DNA of 64,000 nt from JBEBSD01 sp040394475 (lineage in GTDB: Bacteria; Bacteroidota; Bacteroidia; Cytophagales; Spirosomataceae): assembly GCA_040394475.1 (NCBI GenBank), contig JBEBSD010000014.1, forward strand, positions 33,802 to 97,801, in the 5' to 3' direction. The notes below the pieces were generated by a model. The model was not told the DNA's origin. It searched no databases and saw only the letters and a program-made list of their open reading frames with translations. Each line of letters opens with the position of its first letter. The stretch's first letter is position 1. The translations under genes were made by a program, and so were the position numbers. Below, piece by piece: positions 53,659 through 62,177 of this stretch.

Positions 53659-54684
53659 CTAACGAACCCGGGCAAAGTCTGCTGCAAGCTGGTTGAGGGC
53701 CCGGTCGGGGAGGATCTGGGAATCAATCACCACCCGGAACCGGAAAACGGCGGACTGTCCTTTCGGTATTTTGAAATTAAGCGGACTTTTGGTCGGATCC
53801 AGGGCATGCTGGCCGAGCGGGTTGACCGCAAAAAGCCCGTAGCCCCGTGCATGCCAGTAAGAAGGGTAACCGAAATTCTCCGGATGGTCGATGATGGAAA
53901 CACTGACCGTCTCCTTACCAATAACGCCGGACAACTGGCACCAAACAGCTTTTTTGGCCCAAACACTATCATTCTCAATGCCATTGCTGTTGCGGTAGCT
54001 CCCGACGGCCCGGTTGTCGGTTGTTTTGGTAGCAGACGGAATACCGTTGGCATCCGTCAGGTTTTCAGCCTTTGAATACGGGAGCTCCAGTTCGCGGGCG
54101 ACACGGATAGCAAACATCCCGTCTTTTATATCAGGCATGTCGACATCTTCCACTGCCGTGAGCGTGATGAGTTGGTCGATTATACGTTGCTTCCCGTTCG
54201 CACGGAAAATGAACCGGGAAGTTTCTTTCAGCAGAATCGTTCCTTTTGAATCTATCCAATCGGCAGTAGCGGTTAATTCGCCTTGCTTCGTGCCGCTTTT
54301 CACCGAGGTGATACCGGTCGGGACGATGGTGCCAAAAGCACGCCCCGGGCGGTTGACACGAGTGGAGTTGTTCCAGAAATCATTGCCGTTTACAGCTTCA
54401 TAATTGAACCAGATCCCGACATGGTGCGGATGGTCCACGCGCTCCCCCGGACGCGGGTTCAGCGGCCAGCCCCTGGTGACCAGCGTCCCGTTGGCGGTAT
54501 ACACCGGATACAGGACCGGTTTTTTTAAGAGCTCTGGCCCCGGGAAGAAGTAAGTGGTAAAAGGGGCATCGTCGACCAGTACGGTGACTTTCGTTTCGGT
54601 GTCGTGGCGAACGACACTTACTTTTTGGGAAAACCCTGTCCCTGTTGCAAGGCAAAGGGACAGGGCGATAAGCGATCGTATCAT
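53659..54684 (-). CDS. DUF6807 (PmoA-like) exported protein
   Basis: 341 residues from ATG 54684 (GTG at 54687 also possible). Signal peptide (about 1-20, LCLATGTGFSQ). The family core is RPGERVDHPHHVGIWFNY with its conserved histidines, then NDFWNN and GYGLFAVNPLGQHALDPTK. Relatives are named PmoA-family for a weak likeness to a methane-oxygenase subunit but occur beside Gfo/Idh/MocA oxidoreductases in glycan loci; their biochemistry is unproved. It begins 3 bp after the oxidoreductase stop, so cotranscription is near certain. Confidence 0.85.
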   Translation of the reverse strand: MIRSLIALSLCLATGTGFSQKVSVVRHDTETKVTVLVDDAPFTTYFFPGPELLKKPVLYPVYTANGTLVTRGWPLNPRPGERVDHPHHVGIWFNYEAVNGNDFWNNSTRVNRPGRAFGTIVPTGITSVKSGTKQGELTATADWIDSKGTILLKETSRFIFRANGKQRIIDQLITLTAVEDVDMPDIKDGMFAIRVARELELPYSKAENLTDANGIPSATKTTDNRAVGSYRNSNGIENDSVWAKKAVWCQLSGVIGKETVSVSIIDHPENFGYPSYWHARGYGLFAVNPLGQHALDPTKSPLNFKIPKGQSAVFRFRVVIDSQILPDRALNQLAADFARVR

Positions 54685-54687
54685 CAC

Positions 54688-56028
54688 CTAGCTGGTTATA
54701 ATTTCCTTTTTCTTAGGGTCCCAGGTAACGCGTTTGCCGGTGTGCAGAGCCTGTGTCGACATGATATTGGCCACGGAGTGATCAAAACCGGCTTTTGCAG
54801 GGGCGTTGGGTTGTTTCCGGCTTCTGACACACTCCATCCAGTTGCGCATGTGCAGGGAGGTCATCGGATCGGAACCGGTGTTGGCATCTGTGGCCATTTT
54901 TCCGGAAGCCTTTAATTCCTGCGCTTCCAGCAAATTGGCTTTCATGCCCATCGCTTTGGCTTGATTTTCTTTCAGGCCTCCTGTCGGAGTAATCTGATTC
55001 GTGTCCAGGTTGATCATTCCTCCATTGGAGAAATAATATTCCTTTACGCCACCGGCCTCGTTGTTGAAGCGGGAGGAATAGATCACCTGAAACCCTTTTT
55101 CCTTGTTGTCGAACGGACCGTACTCAAATACGGCTGTGAAGGTGTCGGCATTGGTACGGCCGTCCTTCCAGGTATAAACACCACCGTTAGCAACCACGCT
55201 GCGCGGTGCCTCCAGTCCGGTAAACCAGTGAACCGTATCGATCTGGTGGGCCATCCACTGCCCGGGTATTCCGGACGAATAGGGGTAGAACAACCGGTAT
55301 TCAAGATAGTAACGCGGGTTCCAGGCAACTTTTGGACGGTTCAGCAGAAAGCGGTCCCAGTCCGTATCTTCTTTCCGGATCTGGGATACGAGGTCCGGAC
55401 GGCGCCAACGGCCGGGCTGGTTGACGTTCCAGGTCATTTCCACGGTCGTGATATCCCCGAATTTGCCGGATTTGATATAGTCATAGGCCGCCCAATAGTT
55501 AGGAGCGCTGCGGCGCTGCGAACCGACCTGTACGATTTTTTTGTGTTTTTCTACGGCCGCAAGCGCTATCTTGGCATCTTCCAGCGATTCTGCAAACGGT
55601 TTCTCCACATAGACATCCCTGCCGGAATTGACTGCTTCGGCACAATGGAGGGCATGCTGAAAGTCGGCGGTACTGATGATGACCGCATCTACATCTTTCC
55701 GCGCAAACAGTTCTTCATTATTCCGTGCTTTTACAAAGCCGGGAGCTGCCCATCCTTTCGAGGTGATGTATTGTTCTGCTTCGTCACGCCGGCGATTCCA
55801 GAGGTCGGAGACGCCCATGAACTCAAAATTCAATTCTTTGGCATGATTGGAGAAGCTTGGTGCCAGTGAACTCCGGAAACGATCGGAAAATCCGACAATC
55901 CCTACCCGCACACGGTCATTGGCTCCCAGGATGCGGCGGTAGCTGGCGGCATTGAGGGAGTTGGCTCCCAGCGTGATGCCTGCAGTAGCCAACCCCGCCT
56001 TTTTTAGGAAATCTCTTCTGGTACTCAT
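54688..56028 (-). CDS. Gfo/Idh/MocA-family oxidoreductase, Tat-exported
   Basis: 446 residues. A twin-arginine signal (STRRDFLKKAG) followed by a hydrophobic stretch sends the folded, cofactor-loaded enzyme to the periplasm. Rossmann motif VRVGIVGFSDRF (about 41-52), DAVIISTADFQHALHCAEA and the catalytic-lysine motif VYVEKPFAES, then the long C-terminal sheet domain with GIPGQWMAHQIDTVHWFTG. Periplasmic members with tightly bound NAD act on sugars and glycosides, for instance oxidising the C3 hydroxyl. It lies between DUF1080 and DUF6807. Confidence 0.92.
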   Translation of the reverse strand: MSTRRDFLKKAGLATAGITLGANSLNAASYRRILGANDRVRVGIVGFSDRFRSSLAPSFSNHAKELNFEFMGVSDLWNRRRDEAEQYITSKGWAAPGFVKARNNEELFARKDVDAVIISTADFQHALHCAEAVNSGRDVYVEKPFAESLEDAKIALAAVEKHKKIVQVGSQRRSAPNYWAAYDYIKSGKFGDITTVEMTWNVNQPGRWRRPDLVSQIRKEDTDWDRFLLNRPKVAWNPRYYLEYRLFYPYSSGIPGQWMAHQIDTVHWFTGLEAPRSVVANGGVYTWKDGRTNADTFTAVFEYGPFDNKEKGFQVIYSSRFNNEAGGVKEYYFSNGGMINLDTNQITPTGGLKENQAKAMGMKANLLEAQELKASGKMATDANTGSDPMTSLHMRNWMECVRSRKQPNAPAKAGFDHSVANIMSTQALHTGKRVTWDPKKKEIITS

Positions 56029-56083
56029 AAGTAATAGGTATATGAAATGGATTTAGTTATTAGATTCGGTTCCGGAGGAAAGC

Positions 56084-57451
56084 TTAATTTCCCTGTTTGA
56101 TCTTCAAACTGCGGTAAGCAACATGGTCTTTGTGGTCCTGCAGCAGCAGATAACCTGCTTCAGCCTCACCAAACCCCTTGTCGTCTTTGAATTTGGAACG
56201 GGCTACCAGGGCTTGCCAGATGGCGGAGCCGCGTTGGTATTCTACTACTTTCTGGTCATTCAGGAAATGCTGTACAGTCCCGTCTGCAAAGGTTACAATA
56301 CGGCCTCGGTTCCATTCTCCGATTTTCTTCAGGCTGTTTTTGGGCTTTATCGCAGGGATCAGGTCGTACAGGGACGCGAGGGTGCGGTTACCCACCGCTC
56401 CGTTTTTGGCGTCAGGGTGTTTTTCATCGTCCAGGACCTGGTATTCGGGCCCCAGTCCCGACCGGCTTTCAGGTTTTGCCGCATCGGGTATAAAGTACTT
56501 GATCCCGCTGTTGGCGCCTTCCGTCAGTTGAAACTCAAATTGAAAGTCGAATACCGGACCGAATTTTTCACGGGTAACCAGGTCGTTGCCCGGTGTCTCC
56601 CCATCGTTTTTGGTGATGGTAATGGTACCATCCGCCACCTGCCAGCGTTTGTCCGGGAAGCCTGCCTGGTTGTAGCCCTTCCATTGGTCAGCCGATTTGC
56701 CGTCAAACAGCAGCTTCCAGCCTTGTTTTTTCTCGTCATCACTCAGGTTGTTGGGGAGCATGTTGACAATATGGATGCCTTTTTCCACTGCCTTAGGTTG
56801 GAGGTTGGTGGTGCTGATCCGGATGTTCCGCCATTTTACCTGGGTGCCGGCCAGCTCCGGTTTGGAGATGGAGTGCACCTGGAGGCAGATAAAACCGCTG
56901 GCCGTCATGTCGTCGATAAGGTGTGCCGTCTGGATACCGTTTACAAAGGTACGGATGGTGTTGCCGATGGCCTCGATGCGGTAATGATTCCATTCACCAC
57001 GTTTAAAGGCGGGTTTTCCCTGCGGGTTGCCGTCCATGGTATAGAGCCAGCCCCGTCGCCCTTCGTCGTAGACGCCGCCCGACCAGGCACGCTCGGAAGG
57101 ATCGATTTCACATTGGTAGCCGTGCACACGGCCATTCATATAATCAGGCTTCGAAAGGCTCCGGAACTGGATCCCGGAATTAAGCTTGTCGTCGACCTGC
57201 ACATCGCATTCGAAGATAAAGTCACCATAGTCTTTTTCAGTGGTGAGAAAAGAATTCGGGGTATTGGGGACTGAGGTGCCCACGATGGCCCCGTCCTTCA
57301 CTTCATAGGTGGCCTTTCCGTTCAGCTGCTTCCAGCCCGACAAATCTTTGCCGTTAAACAAGGAGACCCAGCCCGATTGCTGGGCATTGACGGTCGGCGC
57401 CAGGACTACTGCGATGATCAGGAGTGTCGTAGCCTTGATCCACTGTTTCAT
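56084..57451 (-). CDS. Tandem DUF1080 protein, probable 3-keto-glycoside hydrolase
   Basis: 455 residues with a signal peptide (about 1-24, APTVNAQQS). Two DUF1080 concanavalin-like domains lie in tandem: about 26-210 (GWVSLFNGKDLSGWKQLNG, NSGIQFRS) and about 240-452 (GWKLLFDGKSADQWKGYNQ, NSGIKYFI). Most relatives have one. DUF1080 proteins are described as 3-keto-disaccharide hydrolases that cleave sugars first oxidised at C3, which fits the oxidoreductase gene 55 bp downstream. First gene of the cluster; a G-rich heptamer array lies upstream. Confidence 0.88.
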   Translation of the reverse strand: MKQWIKATTLLIIAVVLAPTVNAQQSGWVSLFNGKDLSGWKQLNGKATYEVKDGAIVGTSVPNTPNSFLTTEKDYGDFIFECDVQVDDKLNSGIQFRSLSKPDYMNGRVHGYQCEIDPSERAWSGGVYDEGRRGWLYTMDGNPQGKPAFKRGEWNHYRIEAIGNTIRTFVNGIQTAHLIDDMTASGFICLQVHSISKPELAGTQVKWRNIRISTTNLQPKAVEKGIHIVNMLPNNLSDDEKKQGWKLLFDGKSADQWKGYNQAGFPDKRWQVADGTITITKNDGETPGNDLVTREKFGPVFDFQFEFQLTEGANSGIKYFIPDAAKPESRSGLGPEYQVLDDEKHPDAKNGAVGNRTLASLYDLIPAIKPKNSLKKIGEWNRGRIVTFADGTVQHFLNDQKVVEYQRGSAIWQALVARSKFKDDKGFGEAEAGYLLLQDHKDHVAYRSLKIKQGN

Positions 57452-57570
57452 TTGAATGAATAATTAGGATTTGAATTGATTTAAGATAAAAACGACTTTT
57501 TCCGTTCCTTACCCTTACAATGACTAAAATTAGCGGATAAAAAAGGAAATGCAAGCGGACGGGGGTTTTA

Positions 57571-57642
57571 TAAAGGGTGGGGGTTTGGGGAACGGGGAAT
57601 AGGGAATGGGGAATAGGGAATGGGGTTGGGGAATGGGCGTGG
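57571..57642 (+). repeat. G-rich heptamer array, possible G-quadruplex
   Basis: Units GGGGAAC GGGGAAT AGGGAAT GGGGAAT AGGGAAT GGGGTTG (57587-57628) in 7-bp register within a run of ten or more G3-G5 tracts with 1-4 nt loops. It lies in the 245-bp gap upstream of the DUF1080 gene, downstream of GH44. Confidence 0.8.
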
Positions 57643-57696
57643 TTGGGGGGGCGGCGGGGATAGCGCTTACTTGGGACTGCTTCGCGTGTTGCCCTC

Positions 57697-59586
57697 CTAC
57701 TCAACCACTAATTTTTGCTCCAGGCTAATGCCTTTACCCCGGAGCATCACGATATAGCTGCCGCTGCTGAATTGTTTCCGGATGATGGTCTTCGTAACGC
57801 CGTCGGGGATGGTTTGGATATGGACGGTCCTGCCCAGGATATCGGTGACCGTGAGCTGTGCGTAAGGACCCGCCGGCCATTCTACGTGAATTGCCGTGTT
57901 GCCGGGATTGGGGAATAGCCGGAGGGCGGGTAATGGGGAAGTTTCCAATCCTAACGGCGTATCGCCCGTTTGTCCTTTTAACAGCAGGACGGTGACCGAC
58001 AGCGGGGGGAGGGTGAGAGACAATTGATGAGAAGAACTCGCAGTGAGCGTTTCTTCTTTCAGGTGGTTCTGAGTGGCTGAGATAAAGGTTTCCTGTGGCG
58101 GCAGGTTGTGGAGGGAACGACGGGGGCACTGCCATTCTGAAAGCATAAAATGTTCAAGGGAGAGGGAAACGTCCTGTGATTCAGTGACCGAGCGATTGAC
58201 CAGCAGCAGGGTGAGGGAATCGCCGGTGCTGTTTCGCGTAGGGTAGACAGATACAAGTTCCTCGTTGGAGGAGGTCCCTTTTACGGCGATGCGCTGAGTA
58301 GCATTACTGACCAGATGCAGCGTTTCCCACATACCCGTATGCCAGTGCCAGGGGGTGAAAATGGCTACCCCGTGGTTCATGAATTCTCCCAGGGTGGAGG
58401 CGTACCAGACGGCCGCCGCACCGGGAGTCGTACTGTCGTGCAAGCCTGTTTCGGTGACTCCCAGGCCGACCTCGTGGCCGGGACCCATGTACGTGTCCAG
58501 CCAGTCCTGCACCCTCCCTAAAATGTATTCCTTGGTCTGGCTGTTGTCCCACTGTCCACTGCTATTTTTCACGCCATTGGCTTCCGGAAACTCAAACGTA
58601 CGGTCGAAAAACACCCGGTGCAGCTGGACAATTTCTGCTGTCCTGGAAGCAGTCGGATAAAAATGGATGTCCAGCACGTCGAGCAGCCGGATGCCGGTAC
58701 GGACCTGTTCTTCGGCAATCCGCTTGATGAAAAATTCAAGCCACGGGTACTGCCGGCCATCATGGGAGATCGTCCGGTTATCCCAGTGATACCACTGCCA
58801 TTCGTTGGCAGTTACGGGACCCACCAGCCGGATCTCCGGGTAGAGGGTACGGGCTTTCAAAGCCACTTCCACGTAACGGCTGACAAACTGTTCCGGGCTG
58901 AGTTGGACGGGCATTACATCGTCGTGGGTGCCGGACCAGATTTCAGGCTCATTGTCCATGTTCCAGTAGCGGACACCTTCCTTGCGGACACCCAGGGTGT
59001 CGAACCAGTGAGAGAGGATCGCCACCGTCGAATCGGCCGGCCAGTCCTGCAGGTAGCGGTCAGGGGCTCCTTCCACCAGCGCCTGCGTACCGGCAGGGTT
59101 TGCCACCCCGTTGCCTGCCAGGTTTTGGTGGACGCCTTCCCACCATTGCGATTGGTTATACGCCCAGTCGTTGAAGTTATGCTGGTCGGTCCGGGCTGCT
59201 TTCCCGATGAGCTGAAAGGCCCACATTCCCTGGGCGCCGGGAAAATGTTCCTGCAGGGCGCGCACGGAAGCATCCCAGTCGTTGGTGTATACGTTGTTGT
59301 ACCAGTCGGGATGACTGCTGAGTTTTTTGCGCCAGTTGTATTTGGTACTGTTATTGCCGCCGCTTTCCCGGAAAAAAGTGACCCCTGCATCGCGGCAACG
59401 GACTATTTCCTCCGGGCTGATCGGTTGCTGCGGCCGGGTGGCCGAAAAGGAATTGTTCCGGCCGAACAGGTAAGGAGAGACCGGGTGTAATTCCTGCCGG
59501 ACATCGACGGAAAGCGCGATCTGAGCCCGTAACAGGGTAGGGGACAGGAGCATCAGCGAGTAGCAAGCCAGGACTGCAAAGCGCAT
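57697..59586 (-). CDS. GH44 endo-beta-glucanase/xyloglucanase with T9SS tail
   Basis: 629 residues from ATG 59586 (MRFAVLACYSLML), giving a clean signal peptide; the frame opens 23 codons upstream. The GH44 hallmark YWNMDNEPEIWSGTHDDVMP gives the acid/base Glu213, and VTETGLHDS the nucleophile Glu379. Upstream, GRNNSFSATRP and FRESGGNNSTKYNWR are also typical. After the TIM barrel and a beta domain, the last 75 residues (FPNPGNTAIHVEW ... GSYIVMLRGKG) form a type A T9SS sorting domain, so the enzyme should be surface-exposed. GH44 enzymes cleave beta-1,4-glucans, especially xyloglucan. Confidence 0.92.
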   Translation of the reverse strand: MRFAVLACYSLMLLSPTLLRAQIALSVDVRQELHPVSPYLFGRNNSFSATRPQQPISPEEIVRCRDAGVTFFRESGGNNSTKYNWRKKLSSHPDWYNNVYTNDWDASVRALQEHFPGAQGMWAFQLIGKAARTDQHNFNDWAYNQSQWWEGVHQNLAGNGVANPAGTQALVEGAPDRYLQDWPADSTVAILSHWFDTLGVRKEGVRYWNMDNEPEIWSGTHDDVMPVQLSPEQFVSRYVEVALKARTLYPEIRLVGPVTANEWQWYHWDNRTISHDGRQYPWLEFFIKRIAEEQVRTGIRLLDVLDIHFYPTASRTAEIVQLHRVFFDRTFEFPEANGVKNSSGQWDNSQTKEYILGRVQDWLDTYMGPGHEVGLGVTETGLHDSTTPGAAAVWYASTLGEFMNHGVAIFTPWHWHTGMWETLHLVSNATQRIAVKGTSSNEELVSVYPTRNSTGDSLTLLLVNRSVTESQDVSLSLEHFMLSEWQCPRRSLHNLPPQETFISATQNHLKEETLTASSSHQLSLTLPPLSVTVLLLKGQTGDTPLGLETSPLPALRLFPNPGNTAIHVEWPAGPYAQLTVTDILGRTVHIQTIPDGVTKTIIRKQFSSGSYIVMLRGKGISLEQKLVVE

Positions 59587-59760
59587 ACGAACAGATCCGA
59601 TGGTGACAACTGTAAATGTAAGGGAAGTTATCGGAAAATACCACCTGACTCCCATAGCAAAAGGAGTGAAGACAGAACGGATTTTCCACCTGTCATTTGT
59701 GATTTGCAGGAAATAACAGCATTGCTTACATTGGGGAAGTTTTGAGATGATGGTTCAAGT

Positions 59761-59830
59761 GATTTCTGATTGACGATTTTAGATTTCTGATGGCCGATTT
59801 CTGACAGCTGATAGCCGATTTTAGATTAGG
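59761..59830 (+). repeat. Heptamer array (10 units), GATNNNN type
   Basis: GATTTCT GATTGAC GATTTTA GATTTCT GATGGCC GATTTCT GACAGCT GATAGCC GATTTTA GATTAGG, perfectly in register, between the divergent GH44 and peptidase genes. Same family and orientation as 30805-30972. Confidence 0.88.
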
Positions 59831-59892
59831 TCGTCATTTCACATTCTTTGCGCGTGGAACAAAATTTCTGACAACACGAAAAACCGAGTCCA

Positions 59893-61989
59893 ATGAAATA
59901 TGTTTTATTTATCGTAACAATGACTGTACCAGTAGCAAATGCCCAGAAATGGGTTTACCCTGAAACGCAAAAGACTACACAGGAAGACAATTACCACGGG
60001 ACAATCGTGGCGGACCCTTACCGATGGCTGGAAGATGACCGCTCTCCGGAAACAGAAGCCTGGGTAAAGTCTCAGAATGCGCTGACTTTTGATTACCTCG
60101 GTAAAATTCCTTTTAAGGAAAAGATTTTCGCTGACCTGGAAAAAGCCTATAATTATCCCAAATATTCGGCGCCCAGGAAAAAGGGGGACTACTATTATTT
60201 CTCGAAAAATGACGGTCTGCAAAACCAGTCGGTGCTTTACCGGCAGAAGGGCCTTGAAGGAGCTCCGGAGGTGGTGATGGATCCGAACCGGTTGTCGGCA
60301 GACGGAACGACCCGGCTGACATTGTTCACCTTGTCTAAAAACGGCGCTTATGCGGTAATTGGTACTTCTAAAGGAGGGTCGGACTGGCAGGAATACGGGG
60401 TGATGGATATGCAGACCTTAACCATGCTGCCGGATAAACTGGAATGGGTAAAAGTTTCTTCGGCCGCCTGGCAGGGGGACGGCTTTTATTACAGCCGTTA
60501 TCCGGAACCGGAAGGAAGCGCCCTGGCAGCAAAAAACGAAAATCACCAGGTGTTTTTTCACCGTATCGGGACCCCTCAGTCCGGGGATCGGCTGGTGTAT
60601 GAAGACCCTGCCAATCCGCAACGATTTCATTTTGTCAGTACTACGGAAGATGAATCGTATGCCCTGCTTTATATCAGCGACCGGGGAAAGGGAAAGGATG
60701 GGAATGCATTGTCTTATCTGAAAAAAGGAGAAGCGGCATTTGTACCCGTGGTGGAAGCGATCACCGATTTCAGCTATTCGGTTGTAGATAACGTGCCGGG
60801 GGGCTTTTTGATCGAGTCCAATGAAGCGGCGCCCAACGGGAAAATAGTCCGCTATGATGTGGCCGGCCGTGAATGGGCGGAATTTATCCCGGAAAAGCCG
60901 GAGCCGTTGCAGGGAGCCGGCACGGCCGGCGGTAAATTGTTCACGATTTATTCCAGGGACGTAGCTTCCAGGGCTTATGTATACGACCTGAATGGCAAAC
61001 AGGAACGGGAAGTAGCGCTGCCCGGGCTGGGGGCGGTTTCGGGATTTGACGGTGAGCAGGAAGATACCTTTGTCTTTTATACCTTTACTTCCTTTATTTA
61101 TCCCCCTACTATTTTCCGGTACGATCTCAGCAGCGGCAAAAGTGCCGTTTTCAGAGAGCCGGAGGTCGCCTTCCGCCCTGATGATTATGAAACGAAACAA
61201 GTGTTTTATCCCAGTAAGGACGGGACGAATATACCTTTGTTTATCACGTACCGCAAAGGACTGCAGCTAAATGGCGCCAATCCCACGATCCTCTATGGTT
61301 ACGGCGGGTTCAACGTAGCGCTGACCCCCGGGTTCAGCCCCACCAGGATACCTTTTCTGGATCAGGGCGGCGTCTATGCACAGGCAAACCTGCGGGGTGG
61401 CAGTGAATACGGCGAGACATGGCATGAACAGGGAATGAAGCTCAAAAAGCAGAATGTTTTTGACGATTTTATCGCAGCAGCGGAATTCCTGATCAAATCG
61501 GGCTATACGTCGGCTACGCGGCTGGCCCTGCAGGGTGGTTCCAACGGCGGGCTGCTGGTAGGGGCGGTGGCCAACCAGCGGCCGGAATTGTTTAAGGTGG
61601 CGCTACCCGCAGTAGGGGTAATGGATATGCTTCGCTTCCATAAATTTACCATTGGCTGGAACTGGATTGCCGATTATGGCAGCAGTGAAAACCCGGAGGA
61701 GTTTAAAGTACTGTATGGGTATTCCCCCTTACATAATATCCGGGAAGGCGGAAGTTATCCGGCGACGCTGATCACGACAGCCGACCACGACGACCGGGTG
61801 GTTCCGGCTCATTCATTCAAGTATGCGGCCGAGCTACAGGCCAAGGCAGGGGCTTCGTCCGAGAATCCGCTGCTGATCCGGATCGATACGAATTCCGGAC
61901 ATGGCGCCAGTAATACAAAGAAAGCACTGGAAACTACGGCGGATTTGTACGCTTTTTTGTTTTCTACTATGGGGTTGAGCTGGAAATGA
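59893..61989 (+). CDS. Prolyl oligopeptidase-family serine peptidase
   Basis: 698 residues with a signal peptide (about 1-18, VPVANAQKW), so periplasmic or secreted. The N-terminal cap ADPYRWLEDDRSPETEAWV is typical of POP (S9A). A seven-bladed propeller (about 75-440) leads to the alpha/beta hydrolase: Ser550 in QGGSNGGLLVG, the Asp in DHDDRVVPAHS (633/634), and His670 in NSGHGAS. It cuts after proline in peptides. Flanked by heptamer arrays on both sides (59761-59830 and 62014-62167). Confidence 0.96.
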   Translation: MKYVLFIVTMTVPVANAQKWVYPETQKTTQEDNYHGTIVADPYRWLEDDRSPETEAWVKSQNALTFDYLGKIPFKEKIFADLEKAYNYPKYSAPRKKGDYYYFSKNDGLQNQSVLYRQKGLEGAPEVVMDPNRLSADGTTRLTLFTLSKNGAYAVIGTSKGGSDWQEYGVMDMQTLTMLPDKLEWVKVSSAAWQGDGFYYSRYPEPEGSALAAKNENHQVFFHRIGTPQSGDRLVYEDPANPQRFHFVSTTEDESYALLYISDRGKGKDGNALSYLKKGEAAFVPVVEAITDFSYSVVDNVPGGFLIESNEAAPNGKIVRYDVAGREWAEFIPEKPEPLQGAGTAGGKLFTIYSRDVASRAYVYDLNGKQEREVALPGLGAVSGFDGEQEDTFVFYTFTSFIYPPTIFRYDLSSGKSAVFREPEVAFRPDDYETKQVFYPSKDGTNIPLFITYRKGLQLNGANPTILYGYGGFNVALTPGFSPTRIPFLDQGGVYAQANLRGGSEYGETWHEQGMKLKKQNVFDDFIAAAEFLIKSGYTSATRLALQGGSNGGLLVGAVANQRPELFKVALPAVGVMDMLRFHKFTIGWNWIADYGSSENPEEFKVLYGYSPLHNIREGGSYPATLITTADHDDRVVPAHSFKYAAELQAKAGASSENPLLIRIDTNSGHGASNTKKALETTADLYAFLFSTMGLSWK

Positions 61990-62013
61990 AAGGGCGGAAG
62001 TGGCGTCGGCGGT

Positions 62014-62167
62014 CAGCTATCGGAAGTCAGAAATCGGCTATCAGAAATCAGCTATCAGAAATCGGCTATCAGCTATCAGAAATCGTAAATCAGCTATCGG
62101 AAGTCAGCTATCAGCCATCAGAAATCGTCAATCTAAAATCGTAAATCAGCTGTCGTAAATACTAAAT
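62014..62167 (-). repeat. Heptamer array (22 units), GATNNNN type, reversed
   Basis: Exactly 154 bp = 22 x 7, plus-strand units such as CAGCTAT CGGAAGT CAGAAAT CGGCTAT CAGAAAT CGTAAAT. Read on the minus strand these are the GATAGCT/GATTTCT/GATTTAC words of the 30805 array. It ends 10 bp before the GH140 ATG. Confidence 0.92.
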
Positions 62168-62177
62168 TTTGATCTAC

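Noticed and set aside
56123..57274. 383-codon plus-strand ORF opposite the DUF1080 gene
   Set aside because: Antisense shadow of a well-supported gene, with no family resemblance.
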